From positions 11,837 through 75,836 of the forward strand of contig DEJS01000021.1 of assembly GCA_002353485.1 (NCBI GenBank): 64,000 nt of DNA, given 5' to 3'. The notes beneath the pieces were generated by a model. That model saw nothing but the letters and a program-made list of their open reading frames with translations, did not search any database and was not told where the DNA came from. This document shows positions 52,020 through 59,868 of the stretch, in pieces. This DNA comes from Prevotella sp. UBA2742 (lineage in GTDB: Bacteria; Bacteroidota; Bacteroidia; Bacteroidales; Bacteroidaceae). Each line of letters opens with the position of its first letter. Positions within the stretch are counted from its first letter, which is position 1. A program made the position numbers and the translations under genes.

Positions 52020-52946
52020 TCATTCTTTCATGCTGCTGTAAATCTTGGCCATGATGGCACCACTGATGTTGTGCCACACGCTGAAGATGGCTCCTGGCAC
52101 GGCAGCCATGGGATAGACGGCAAAATGAATGGTAGCCAGCGAGGAGGCCAGTCCTGAATTCTGCATACCTACTTCGATGCTGAGTGCCTTGCGCTTACCG
52201 AGTGACAATCTGCAAAAACGCGCAACGGAGTATCCCAACAGCAGTCCGCTGAGATTATGCAGCACCACCACTAATAGCACCATCATACCTCCCGTCAGCA
52301 GCTGATGGGCATTATGCCCCACGATAATGCCCACCAACGCTGCTATCACCAGTGAGGAGAACGCAGGCAGATAAGCTACGGCACGCTGTGTCAGCACGGG
52401 CATATAGTGCTGGATGAGGAATCCCACAATGATGGGAAGGATGATGACATAGACAATACTGAGCAGCATGCCCACGGTGTCCACATGTACCAACGTGCCG
52501 GCAAAGAGCCATACGAGGAAGGGAGTCATCAGCGGAGCCAAGAGCGTACTAGTGGCTGTCACACCTACACTCAAAGCCAGGTCACCCTTAGCCAGATAGG
52601 TGATGACGTTCGACGCCGTACCGCCAGGACAACAGCCCACCAAGATGACACCCAGCGTAAGCTCGTCGGACAGGGAGAAGACTCGAGTCAGTAGCCACGC
52701 CATCAGGGGCATGACGACAAACTGGGCCGTAGTGCCGATAAGCACATCTTTAGGCCGCTGCAATAGTACTTGGAAATCGCGCGGCGATAGTGTCAGTCCC
52801 ATACCAAACATGATGAGTCCAAGCATCGGATTGACCACCCACGTGCCAACAGCCTCAAAAGGAGCAGGCACCAACATAGCTATCACAGCCATCAGCAACA
52901 CCAGCACTCCCATCCATCGAGATATGAAATCACATATTTTCTTCAC
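52020..52946 (-). CDS. Bile acid:sodium symporter (BASS) family transporter
   Basis: Sodium-coupled carrier of organic anions, 308 residues, ten helices. Signatures: NPMLGLIMFGMGLTLSPRDF, LVGCCPGGTASNVITYLAKGD, and IEVGMQNSGLASSLATIHF with the crossover motif. Bacterial members carry pantoate, pyruvate-like acids or bile salts; which one is not evident. The start is GTG 52946; the nearest upstream ATG (52959) is out of frame and stops after nine codons. Promoter shared head-to-head with mnmG. Confidence 0.88.
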   Translation of the reverse strand: MKKICDFISRWMGVLVLLMAVIAMLVPAPFEAVGTWVVNPMLGLIMFGMGLTLSPRDFQVLLQRPKDVLIGTTAQFVVMPLMAWLLTRVFSLSDELTLGVILVGCCPGGTASNVITYLAKGDLALSVGVTATSTLLAPLMTPFLVWLFAGTLVHVDTVGMLLSIVYVIILPIIVGFLIQHYMPVLTQRAVAYLPAFSSLVIAALVGIIVGHNAHQLLTGGMMVLLVVVLHNLSGLLLGYSVARFCRLSLGKRKALSIEVGMQNSGLASSLATIHFAVYPMAAVPGAIFSVWHNISGAIMAKIYSSMKE

Positions 52947-52975
52947 CGTAAAAAAGCATTTTTTTATTTTGGCGG

Positions 52976-52983
52976 CAAAGATA
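52976..52983 (-). promoter_or_regulatory. -7 element (TATCTTTG) for BASS-EamA operon
   Basis: 29 nt before the GTG start; only 13 bp from the divergent mnmG -7 element, so the two promoters must overlap. Confidence 0.7.
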
Positions 52984-52996
52984 CAAAAAAAAGTTG

Positions 52997-53004
52997 TAAC
53001 TTTG
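52997..53004 (+). promoter_or_regulatory. -7 element (TAACTTTG) 5 nt before mnmG ATG
   Basis: The last G lies 5 nt before ATG 53010, implying a leaderless or nearly leaderless mRNA. Confidence 0.7.
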
Positions 53005-53009
53005 CAAGC

Positions 53010-54917
53010 ATGATTCTGAATTATGACGTTTTAGTAATTGGTGGAGGCCATGCCGGCTGCGAGGCAGCCTGTGCTTCAGCCAATATGGGAGCCAAGACCT
53101 GCCTGGTGACAATGGACATGAACAAGATTGCTCAAATGTCGTGCAATCCTGCTGTTGGAGGAATAGCCAAGGGACAGATAGTACGTGAAATAGATGCCCT
53201 TGGAGGGCAGATGGGACTTGTCACAGACGCAACAGCCATCCAGTTTCGTATGCTGAACCGTTCGAAAGGTCCCGCCGTCTGGAGCCCTCGTGCACAATGC
53301 GACAGAGGAAAATTCATCTGGCAATGGCGATCTGTGCTTGACAGGACCCCTAACCTTGACATTTGGCAAGACCAAGCCATCGAGCTTTTAGTAGAAGGGA
53401 GCGACCGTCTGCAAAACCCCGATAATTCTGAGAATCATCAAATACCTCGGGTAATAGGCGTAAAGACACTATGGGGATGCGAACTGAGGGCCAAGGCCGT
53501 CATCGTGACCTGTGGCACCTTTCTTAATGGTTTGATGCACATAGGGCGCAAGATGGTGCCAGGAGGACGTATCGCTGAACCTGCCGTAACCCATTTCACA
53601 GAAAGCATCACTCGCTTCGGCATTCGCTCTGCACGAATGAAGACAGGCACACCTGTCCGCATTGACAAACGCTCCGTTCACTTTGAAGACATGGAACGTC
53701 AGGACGGCGAGAACGGCTATTACAAGTTTTCATATCTGGGCACACCCAGAGCATTGAAACAGCTTCCCTGCTGGGTATGCTATACCAACGAAGAAGTCCA
53801 CAAGGTGCTACACAGTGGACTGGCCGACTCACCACTCTATAATGGGCAAATTCAAAGCATTGGCCCGCGCTATTGTCCGTCAATAGAGACAAAACTGGTA
53901 ACTTTTCCTGAACGTCCGCAGCATCTGTTGTTTTTAGAACCTGAAGGCGAAGACACTAACGAAATGTACCTTAACGGCTTCTCATCATCACTACCCATGG
54001 AGGTGCAGATAGAAGCACTAAGAAAGATTCCGGCCCTGAGAGACGTAAAAGTTTACCGTCCTGGCTATGCAATAGAATACGACTATTTTGACCCGACACA
54101 ATTACGTCATACGCTAGAATCGAAAGTCATAAAGGGTCTTTTCCTGGCTGGTCAGGTGAACGGTACAACTGGCTACGAAGAAGCAGGAGGGCAGGGTACG
54201 ATAGCTGGCATCAATGCTGCCCTTACCAACACTACATTTGAACTGAAACGTGATGAAGCCTATATCGGGGTACTTATTGACGACCTGGTGACAAAGGGTG
54301 TCGATGAACCTTATCGTATGTTTACCTCAAGAGCAGAGTATCGCATTTTACTAAGACAGGACGATGCTGATGCACGACTGACGGAGAAAGCATACGAACT
54401 TGGCATCGCTTCGAGAGAACGTTACGATTGGTGGTTGGAAAAGAAAAAAGCCATCGAAGAAATCGAAGAATTCTGTCGAACCTACCCCATAAAACCGAAG
54501 ATGGTAAATGGAGCGTTAGAAGCCGTTGGCAGTACGACACTGGTTTATGGCTGTAAACTTGAAGACCTCGTTGCACGCCCAGAACTGAACTTTGAACGGC
54601 TGCAGGAGATTGTGCCAGAATTGCGCGAGAGAATCGAACGGCTACCCAATCGCAAAGAAGAAATAGCCGAAGCTGCCGAGATACATATCAAGTATAAAGG
54701 CTACATAGAGCGCGAACGACAGGTAGCCGAGAAGATGCACCGTCTGGAGAATATCAAGATACGAGGACGCTTTGACTACCCCACCCTGACTGCCATCTCC
54801 ACCGAGGCCCGCCAGAAGTTGGAGAAAATACAGCCCGAAACGTTAGCACAAGCCAGTCGCATCCCTGGCGTATCACCCAGCGACATCAATGCCATGCTGG
54901 TGCTGATGGGAAGGTGA
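53010..54917 (+). CDS. mnmG: tRNA uridine-5-carboxymethylaminomethyl modification enzyme
   Basis: FAD-dependent enzyme that, with MnmE, modifies U34 of tRNAs; cytoplasmic, 635 residues. FAD motif VIGGGHAGCEAA at the N-terminus; MSCNPAVGGIAKGQIVREIDALGG; the later FLAGQVNGTTGYEEAGGQGTIAGINAA; C-terminal helical domain ending SRIPGVSPSDINAMLVLMGR. ATG 53010 lies 5 nt after the promoter element and begins the FAD-binding strand directly, so no longer N-terminus is possible. Followed by a parS-like site and apt. Confidence 0.95.
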   Translation: MILNYDVLVIGGGHAGCEAACASANMGAKTCLVTMDMNKIAQMSCNPAVGGIAKGQIVREIDALGGQMGLVTDATAIQFRMLNRSKGPAVWSPRAQCDRGKFIWQWRSVLDRTPNLDIWQDQAIELLVEGSDRLQNPDNSENHQIPRVIGVKTLWGCELRAKAVIVTCGTFLNGLMHIGRKMVPGGRIAEPAVTHFTESITRFGIRSARMKTGTPVRIDKRSVHFEDMERQDGENGYYKFSYLGTPRALKQLPCWVCYTNEEVHKVLHSGLADSPLYNGQIQSIGPRYCPSIETKLVTFPERPQHLLFLEPEGEDTNEMYLNGFSSSLPMEVQIEALRKIPALRDVKVYRPGYAIEYDYFDPTQLRHTLESKVIKGLFLAGQVNGTTGYEEAGGQGTIAGINAALTNTTFELKRDEAYIGVLIDDLVTKGVDEPYRMFTSRAEYRILLRQDDADARLTEKAYELGIASRERYDWWLEKKKAIEEIEEFCRTYPIKPKMVNGALEAVGSTTLVYGCKLEDLVARPELNFERLQEIVPELRERIERLPNRKEEIAEAAEIHIKYKGYIERERQVAEKMHRLENIKIRGRFDYPTLTAISTEARQKLEKIQPETLAQASRIPGVSPSDINAMLVLMGR

Positions 54918-54935
54918 AGGGAGTTGAGAGTTTGA

Positions 54936-54951
54936 TGTTCCACGTGAAACA
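54936..54951. other. parS-like ParB-binding site 1
   Basis: TGTTCCACGTGAAACA matches the bacterial parS consensus TGTTNCACGTGAAACA at every fixed position. Lies 19 bp after the mnmG stop, between mnmG and apt. Confidence 0.9.
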
Positions 54952-54996
54952 AGGAGTAATAAATATATGATGTAATAACGGCAAAATCAAAGAATT

Positions 54997-55524
54997 ATGA
55001 ACAACCAAGTACTGATTGACAATTTGCGTTGCATACCCGATTTTCCGAGGAAGGGTATCAACTTTCGTGACGTGACCACCTTGTACAAAAGTGCAGAGTG
55101 TATGAAAATCATGTTAGACGAGATGTATGAACTCTACAAAGACAAAGGAATCACCAAGATTGTAGGTGTAGAGAGTCGTGGCTTTGTAATGGCATCGGCT
55201 TTGGCCGGACGATTAGGTTGCGGAGTTGTGTTGGCGCGCAAACCAGGTAAACTACCCGGAACTGTTGTAAAGGAACAATTTACCAAGGAATACGGAGTAG
55301 ATACTGTAGAAATGCACATCGACTCGATAGAGCCCGACGATGTAGTGCTCATCCACGACGACCTGTTGGCAACAGGAGGAACGGCCAAGGCAACCTATAA
55401 GTTGGTGCAGCACTTCCACCCGAAAAAAGTCTATATGAACTTCATCATCGAGATTACAGACGAAGGACTGCATGGTCGAGACCTGTTTGACGGTATAGAA
55501 CTCACCACCCTTATGACCATATAA
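54997..55524 (+). CDS. apt: Adenine phosphoribosyltransferase
   Basis: Purine salvage enzyme converting adenine and PRPP to AMP; cytoplasmic, 175 residues, normal length. PRPP-binding motif VLIHDDLLATGGTAKA; N-terminal IPDFPRKGINFRDVTTL; VGVESRGFVMASALA. The start MNNQVLIDNLRCIPDFP has no competitor. Flanked on both sides by identical 16-bp parS-like sites (54936 and 55531). Confidence 0.95.
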   Translation: MNNQVLIDNLRCIPDFPRKGINFRDVTTLYKSAECMKIMLDEMYELYKDKGITKIVGVESRGFVMASALAGRLGCGVVLARKPGKLPGTVVKEQFTKEYGVDTVEMHIDSIEPDDVVLIHDDLLATGGTAKATYKLVQHFHPKKVYMNFIIEITDEGLHGRDLFDGIELTTLMTI

Positions 55525-55530
55525 AAGTGA

Positions 55531-55546
55531 TGTTCCACGTGAAACA
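55531..55546. other. parS-like ParB-binding site 2
   Basis: Second exact copy of TGTTCCACGTGAAACA, 6 bp after the apt stop and 595 bp from site 1. Confidence 0.9.
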
Positions 55547-55559
55547 TTAAAGGTTATGG

Positions 55560-55601
55560 TGATAAGTTTCTATAATGTTCAACAAGGGGTAGAACTTATC
55601 A
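55560..55601. other. Stem-loop between apt and uvrC
   Basis: TGATAAGTT (55560-55568) pairs with AACTTATCA (55593-55601), 9-bp perfect stem, 24-nt loop. No T-run follows; could be an RNA structure in the uvrC leader. Confidence 0.5.
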
Positions 55602-55637
55602 TCACACCAAGTTATTTATATTATCAGCAGTTACAAG

Positions 55638-57467
55638 ATGACCAAGGAAGAGAACGAGGCACGTTTAGCGAAGTTGAAGGCTATCGTCAGGGCACTGCCA
55701 GAGAAGCCCGGCAGCTATCAGTACTATGACGCTGAGGGTACGATTATCTATGTAGGCAAGGCAAAGAACCTGAAAGCCCGTGTCTCGTCCTACTTCCACA
55801 CTGAAGTAGACCGTTTTAAAACCAAAGTACTGGTATCAAAAATATGCGATATCAGTTATACGGTAGTAAACACGGAGGAAGATGCGCTGCTGTTGGAGAA
55901 TGCGCTCATCAAGAAATACAATCCGAGATATAATGTGCTGCTGAAAGACGGCAAGACCTACCCCAGCATTTGTGTCACCAAAGAATATCTGCCCAGAATC
56001 TTCTCTACCCGAACCATCAACAAAAAATGGGGCACCTATTATGGTCCCTATTCACATATTGGCAGCATGCATGCCATCTTGGATATTATCAATAAGCTCT
56101 ATCGTCCGCGACCCTGTAAGCAGCCTCTCACGGAAGAAGGCGTAAAAAGCGGCAAATACCAGGTATGTCTGGACTATCACATCAAGAAATGCGGTGGGCC
56201 GTGCGTATCCAAACAAGCATGGGACGACTACCAGCGCAACATACAGCAGGCACGCGAGATACTGAAAGGAAACACCCGTCAGGTAGAGCGAGAACTAATA
56301 GAAGAGATGCAGCAGCTGGCTGAGGAACTACGATTCGAAGAGGCAGAAGAAGTGAAGCGCCGCTACCTGCTGTTAGAACAGTTTGTGGCCAAGAGCGAGG
56401 TGGTGAGTCATACCATTGACAATGTGGATGTGCTAACCATCACCAACGATGAGAAAGTGGCCTTCGTCAACTACATCCACGTTTCTAACGGACAGATCAA
56501 CCAGAGTTTCACTTTCGAATATAAGAAGCGGTTGCAGGAGACGGACGAAGAACTGCTTCAGCTGGCCATTGTAGAGATGAGAGAGCGTTTTAAGAGCAAC
56601 GCCAAGGAAATCATCTTGCCTAAGGAGGTAGATGTAAACCTTGAGGGCATCACCATCACCGTGCCCCAGCGCGGCGATAAGAAGACCCTGCTCGACCTGT
56701 CGCTGATGAACGGAAAACAGTATAAGTTTGACCGCATGAAGCAAGGAGAGAAGCTAAATCCCGAGCAGAAGCAGGTACGGCTGATGAAGGAGCTACAAGA
56801 CCTGCTGCACCTGCCGAAGATGCCGTACCAGATAGAATGCTTCGACAACTCTAACATCAGCGGCTCGGACGCTGTAGCCGCTTGTGTGGTGTTCAAGAAA
56901 ATGAAACCCTCGAAGCAGGACTATCGCCGCTATAACATCAAGACCGTGGTAGGCCCCGACGACTATGCCTCGATGAAGGAAGTGGTCTACAGGCGTTACC
57001 ACCGCCTGATAGAAGAAGAGCAGCCCCTACCCGACCTCATCGTCGCTGATGGCGGCAAGGGACAGATGGAAGTCATCCGACAGGCCGTACAAGACGAATT
57101 AGGGCTTGACATTCCCATAGCCGGATTAGCCAAAGACGACCGTCACCGCACCAACGAACTGCTCTACGGATTCCCCCCAAGGGTCATTGGCATGAAGGAC
57201 ACATCAGAGCTATTCCGCGTACTGACACACCTTCAGGACGAGGTGCACCGTTTCGCCATCACCTTCCATCGAGAAAAGCGCTCTAAGCACGCTTTACACT
57301 CCGAACTTGACAACATACCAGGCATCGGTCCAAAAACGCGTGACGGGCTTCTAAATGCCCTTAAATCGGTGAAACGCATCCGTGAGGCGAACATGGAAAC
57401 AATCAGCAAGGTAATCGGCCAGGCAAAAGCCAAGATTGTGTACGAGCATTTCCACCCAGAGACGTAA
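55638..57467 (+). CDS. uvrC: Excinuclease ABC subunit C
   Basis: Dual-incision nuclease of nucleotide excision repair, 609 residues. GIY-YIG domain at the N-terminus (GSYQYYDAEGTIIYVGKAKNL), Cys-rich CKQPL/CLDYHIKKCGGPC region, UVR helix near 205-240, RNase H-like endonuclease (ECFDNSNISGSDAVAACVVF, LIVADGGKGQ) and terminal helix-hairpin-helix (LDNIPGIGPKTRDGLLNAL). Starts 113 bp after apt with parS site 2 between. Confidence 0.95.
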   Translation: MTKEENEARLAKLKAIVRALPEKPGSYQYYDAEGTIIYVGKAKNLKARVSSYFHTEVDRFKTKVLVSKICDISYTVVNTEEDALLLENALIKKYNPRYNVLLKDGKTYPSICVTKEYLPRIFSTRTINKKWGTYYGPYSHIGSMHAILDIINKLYRPRPCKQPLTEEGVKSGKYQVCLDYHIKKCGGPCVSKQAWDDYQRNIQQAREILKGNTRQVERELIEEMQQLAEELRFEEAEEVKRRYLLLEQFVAKSEVVSHTIDNVDVLTITNDEKVAFVNYIHVSNGQINQSFTFEYKKRLQETDEELLQLAIVEMRERFKSNAKEIILPKEVDVNLEGITITVPQRGDKKTLLDLSLMNGKQYKFDRMKQGEKLNPEQKQVRLMKELQDLLHLPKMPYQIECFDNSNISGSDAVAACVVFKKMKPSKQDYRRYNIKTVVGPDDYASMKEVVYRRYHRLIEEEQPLPDLIVADGGKGQMEVIRQAVQDELGLDIPIAGLAKDDRHRTNELLYGFPPRVIGMKDTSELFRVLTHLQDEVHRFAITFHREKRSKHALHSELDNIPGIGPKTRDGLLNALKSVKRIREANMETISKVIGQAKAKIVYEHFHPET

Positions 57468-57481
57468 AGAAAAACAATCCT

Positions 57482-57548
57482 TAATCTCGTTGGCGGAGAA
57501 CCGTAATTTCGTTGCCTCGATGCCGTAATTTTCGAGGCAGTGAGATTA
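57482..57548. repeat. Nested stem-loop with direct repeats downstream of uvrC
   Basis: Outer stem TAATCTC (57482-57488) with GAGATTA (57542-57548); inner 8-bp stem TGCCTCGA (57513-57520) with TCGAGGCA (57532-57539); CCGTAATTT occurs twice (57501, 57523). It begins 15 bp after the uvrC stop. Not a standard terminator. Confidence 0.65.
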
Positions 57549-57597
57549 CGTTTCGTCATTAGCGGTCAAGGTGGGACTATCATACGCGCAACATATC

Positions 57598-57774
57598 GCC
57601 ACTTTGCCACTTTGCCACTTTGCCACAATAAGGTACTTCGAGCACTGCACCTTTATCCCCAATTAGAATATATAATAATTATAATTATTATATATTTATA
57701 AATACCTGCACTTGCCATCCCCCCGCAAATTGCCAGATGCTTAATGTGGCAAAGTGGCAAAGTGGCGTTGTGGC
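57598..57774. repeat. Nested inverted repeat: octamer arms around a 30-bp AT palindrome
   Basis: Left arm 57598-57626 is GCCACTTT three times plus GCCAC; right arm 57746-57774 is its reverse complement at 26 of 29 positions. A perfect 30-bp A/T palindrome (57667-57696, centre AATTATAATT) sits within 5 bp of the arms' midpoint. This and the stem-loop at 57482 account for most of the 430-bp gap between uvrC and dtd. Confidence 0.9.
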
Positions 57775-57842
57775 AAAAGCGAATATTACAAGCAGACAGC
57801 TATCGCAAAGAAGCATCAATCAGAGGATATTTGACATGATAA

Positions 57843-57874
57843 TTTGGAGAATTGAAAATAATATAGTATCTTTG
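57843..57874 (+). promoter_or_regulatory. Full promoter TTTG-N20-TATCTTTG for dtd operon
   Basis: TTTG at 57843-57846 and TATCTTTG at 57867-57874, exactly 20 nt apart; 24-nt leader to ATG 57899. Confidence 0.88.
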
Positions 57875-57898
57875 CCGAAAATAAAGCTAACAACACCG

Positions 57899-58351
57899 AT
57901 GAGAGCAGTTATACAGCGAGTAAGCCGAGCCAGCGTCACCATAGAGGGTAGCATGAAGAGCAAGATTGGATGGGGATTCCTTATCCTCCTCGGCATCTGC
58001 GATGATGACACCGAAGAAGACATGGACTGGCTGGTGAAAAAGATAGCCAACCTGAGGGTGTTTGATGACGAAGCAGGCGTGATGAATCGCTCTATCCAGG
58101 ACATCGGCGGCGAGGCCCTCGTGGTGAGCCAATTCACGCTCTACGCCAGCTATAAGAAAGGTAACCGCCCCAGCTGGTTCCGCGCAGGCTCTCACGAGCA
58201 CTCCATCCCACTCTACGAAGCCTTCTGCAGCCATCTGTCTGAAGCCATCGGCAAGCCTGTAGGCACTGGTGAGTTCGGCGCCAACATGAAAGTGGAACTG
58301 CTCAACGACGGCCCTGTCACCATTTGTATGGACACTAAAAACAAAGAATAG
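57899..58351 (+). CDS. dtd: D-aminoacyl-tRNA deacylase
   Basis: Removes D-amino acids from mischarged tRNA; cytoplasmic, 150 residues, standard length. N-terminal MRAVIQRVSRASVTIEG, active-site SQFTLYA and the cross-subunit motif TGEFGANMKVELLNDGPVTI (the family has Gly-cisPro here; the present NDGPVT fits). An upstream in-frame extension to 57737 would cover the inverted repeat and promoter and is rejected. First of four closely packed genes. Confidence 0.95.
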   Translation: MRAVIQRVSRASVTIEGSMKSKIGWGFLILLGICDDDTEEDMDWLVKKIANLRVFDDEAGVMNRSIQDIGGEALVVSQFTLYASYKKGNRPSWFRAGSHEHSIPLYEAFCSHLSEAIGKPVGTGEFGANMKVELLNDGPVTICMDTKNKE

Positions 58352-58379
58352 TAGAACAACAATTAGGCAATTAAACAAA

Positions 58380-58628
58380 ATGAAAAAGTATTTAAGAGAG
58401 ATAGAGTTATCAGGACTCATACTTGTCCTCATAGGCATCGTCTTCTCATGGATTTGGGGCTCGGGCGTGGGCATGTGGCCCTGCTCGGTTGGACTGCTAC
58501 TATGGCTGGCAACATTTCTCTATAGAGCTTTCCACTGGAAGGAATATGAACGTGAGAACCGTCAGAATATCATCATACTACTGTTAGCCACAACCATTTT
58601 GCTGGCACAAATGATTTTCATGCTATGA
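58380..58628 (+). CDS. Small membrane protein, unknown
   Basis: 82 residues with three hydrophobic segments (about 11-28, 30-48 and 63-80) and a charged loop HWKEYERENRQN between the second and third. I recognise no family. It lies 28 bp after dtd and its stop overlaps the start of the mazG-like gene (ATGA), so it is a real, translated member of the operon. Function cannot be inferred. Confidence 0.75.
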   Translation: MKKYLREIELSGLILVLIGIVFSWIWGSGVGMWPCSVGLLLWLATFLYRAFHWKEYERENRQNIIILLLATTILLAQMIFML

Positions 58629-58948
58629 CCATCAAAGAAGCACAAGAAACAGTTGACCAGTGGATTAAGACATACGGAGTACGTTACTTTTCAGAACTCA
58701 CGAATATGGCTGTTCTGACTGAAGAAGTAGGCGAACTGGCACGGGTAATCGCCCGGAAATACGGCGACCAGAGCTTCAAAGAGGGCGAGACGGACAACCT
58801 CGGCGAGGAGATGGCCGACGTGCTCTGGGTGCTGCTCTGCCTGGCCAACCAGACCGGCGTTGACCTGACCAAGGAACTGCTGAAAAGCATCGAAAAGAAG
58901 ACACTTCGTGACAAAGAACGACATATCAATAATGACAAACTAAAATAA
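58625..58948 (+). CDS. MazG-like nucleotide pyrophosphohydrolase
   Basis: Hydrolyses (d)NTPs or non-canonical nucleotides to monophosphates; 107 residues, all-alpha single MazG domain. Metal-binding signature EEVGELARVIARKYG and EEMADVLWVLLCLANQ gives the ExxE...ExxD pattern. Translationally coupled to the small membrane protein upstream and followed 6 bp later by deoC, consistent with nucleotide housekeeping. Confidence 0.9.
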   Translation: MTIKEAQETVDQWIKTYGVRYFSELTNMAVLTEEVGELARVIARKYGDQSFKEGETDNLGEEMADVLWVLLCLANQTGVDLTKELLKSIEKKTLRDKERHINNDKLK

Positions 58949-58954
58949 AACGTT

Positions 58955-59842
58955 ATGGAAGAAAACAAGTATGAGAAGGCACTGAGCCTTTATAACTGTG
59001 AAATCAGTGACGAAGAAGTTCGCGACGCAGTACGAAAAATTATTGCTGAAAAAGTACCAGAGAACGACACCCTGGAAGTAAAGAAATTCCTGATGGGCAG
59101 CGTTGAACTGACCACACTGAAAACCACAGACTCAGAAGAAAGCGTAATGGCCTTCACAGAGCGAGTAAATGCTTTCGATGAACAATACCCCGAACTGCCC
59201 CATGTGGCTACCATCTGCGTCTATCCGTGCTTTGCCAAGACCGTATCAGAAACCCTTGAAGTTGACGGTGTTGAGATAGCCTGCGTCAGTGGTTCGTTCC
59301 CGTCATCGCAGGCGCTGATAGAAGTAAAGGTAGCAGAGACCGCACTTGCTGTAAAGGATGGTGCGACAGAGATAGACATCGTGCAGAGCGTAGGCAAATT
59401 CCTGAGCGGCGACTACGAGACCGTAGCCGATGAAATCAGCGAACTGAAGGCAGTATGTGGTAATAAGAAGATGAAGGTAATCCTTGAAACAGGTTGTCTG
59501 AAAACGGCCTCGAACATCAAGAAGGCATCAATTCTTGCCATGTATGCCGGTGCCGATTACATCAAGACCTCAACCGGAAAACTTGAGCCAGCAGCTACCC
59601 CAGAGGGTGCTTATGTAATGTGCCAGGCCATCAAGGAATATTACGAAAAAACCGGCATACAAATAGGTTTCAAGCCTGCAGGCGGATTGAACACCGTAAT
59701 GGATGCTGTCATAATGTACACCATTGTAAAAGAAGTACTGGGCGAACAATGGCTCACCAACCAATGGTTCCGTATGGGCACTTCAAGACTTGCAAACCTG
59801 TTGCTCAGCGAGGTAGTTGGTCACGAAACAAAGTTTTTCTGA
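58955..59842 (+). CDS. deoC: Deoxyribose-phosphate aldolase
   Basis: Cleaves 2-deoxyribose-5-phosphate to glyceraldehyde-3-phosphate and acetaldehyde; cytoplasmic TIM barrel, 295 residues. Barrel motifs: VATICVYPCFAKTV, ATEIDIVQSVGKFLSGDY, KVILETGCLKTASNI and the Schiff-base Lys region ADYIKTSTGK. Longer than the short bacterial form, as the E. coli-like branch. Last gene of the dtd operon; convergent with the polyprenyl synthase. Confidence 0.93.
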   Translation: MEENKYEKALSLYNCEISDEEVRDAVRKIIAEKVPENDTLEVKKFLMGSVELTTLKTTDSEESVMAFTERVNAFDEQYPELPHVATICVYPCFAKTVSETLEVDGVEIACVSGSFPSSQALIEVKVAETALAVKDGATEIDIVQSVGKFLSGDYETVADEISELKAVCGNKKMKVILETGCLKTASNIKKASILAMYAGADYIKTSTGKLEPAATPEGAYVMCQAIKEYYEKTGIQIGFKPAGGLNTVMDAVIMYTIVKEVLGEQWLTNQWFRMGTSRLANLLLSEVVGHETKFF

Positions 59843-59868
59843 ACAGGAATACCATTCAGCACAAAGGG

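Noticed and set aside
57652..57662. DnaA-box-like ATCCCCAA near the parS-like sites
   Set aside because: A single poor match without a cluster or dnaA; not enough to call an origin.
57737..57898. N-terminal extension of Dtd by 54 residues
   Set aside because: It would translate the inverted-repeat arm and the -33/-7 promoter; Dtd proteins start at the MRAVIQRV motif.
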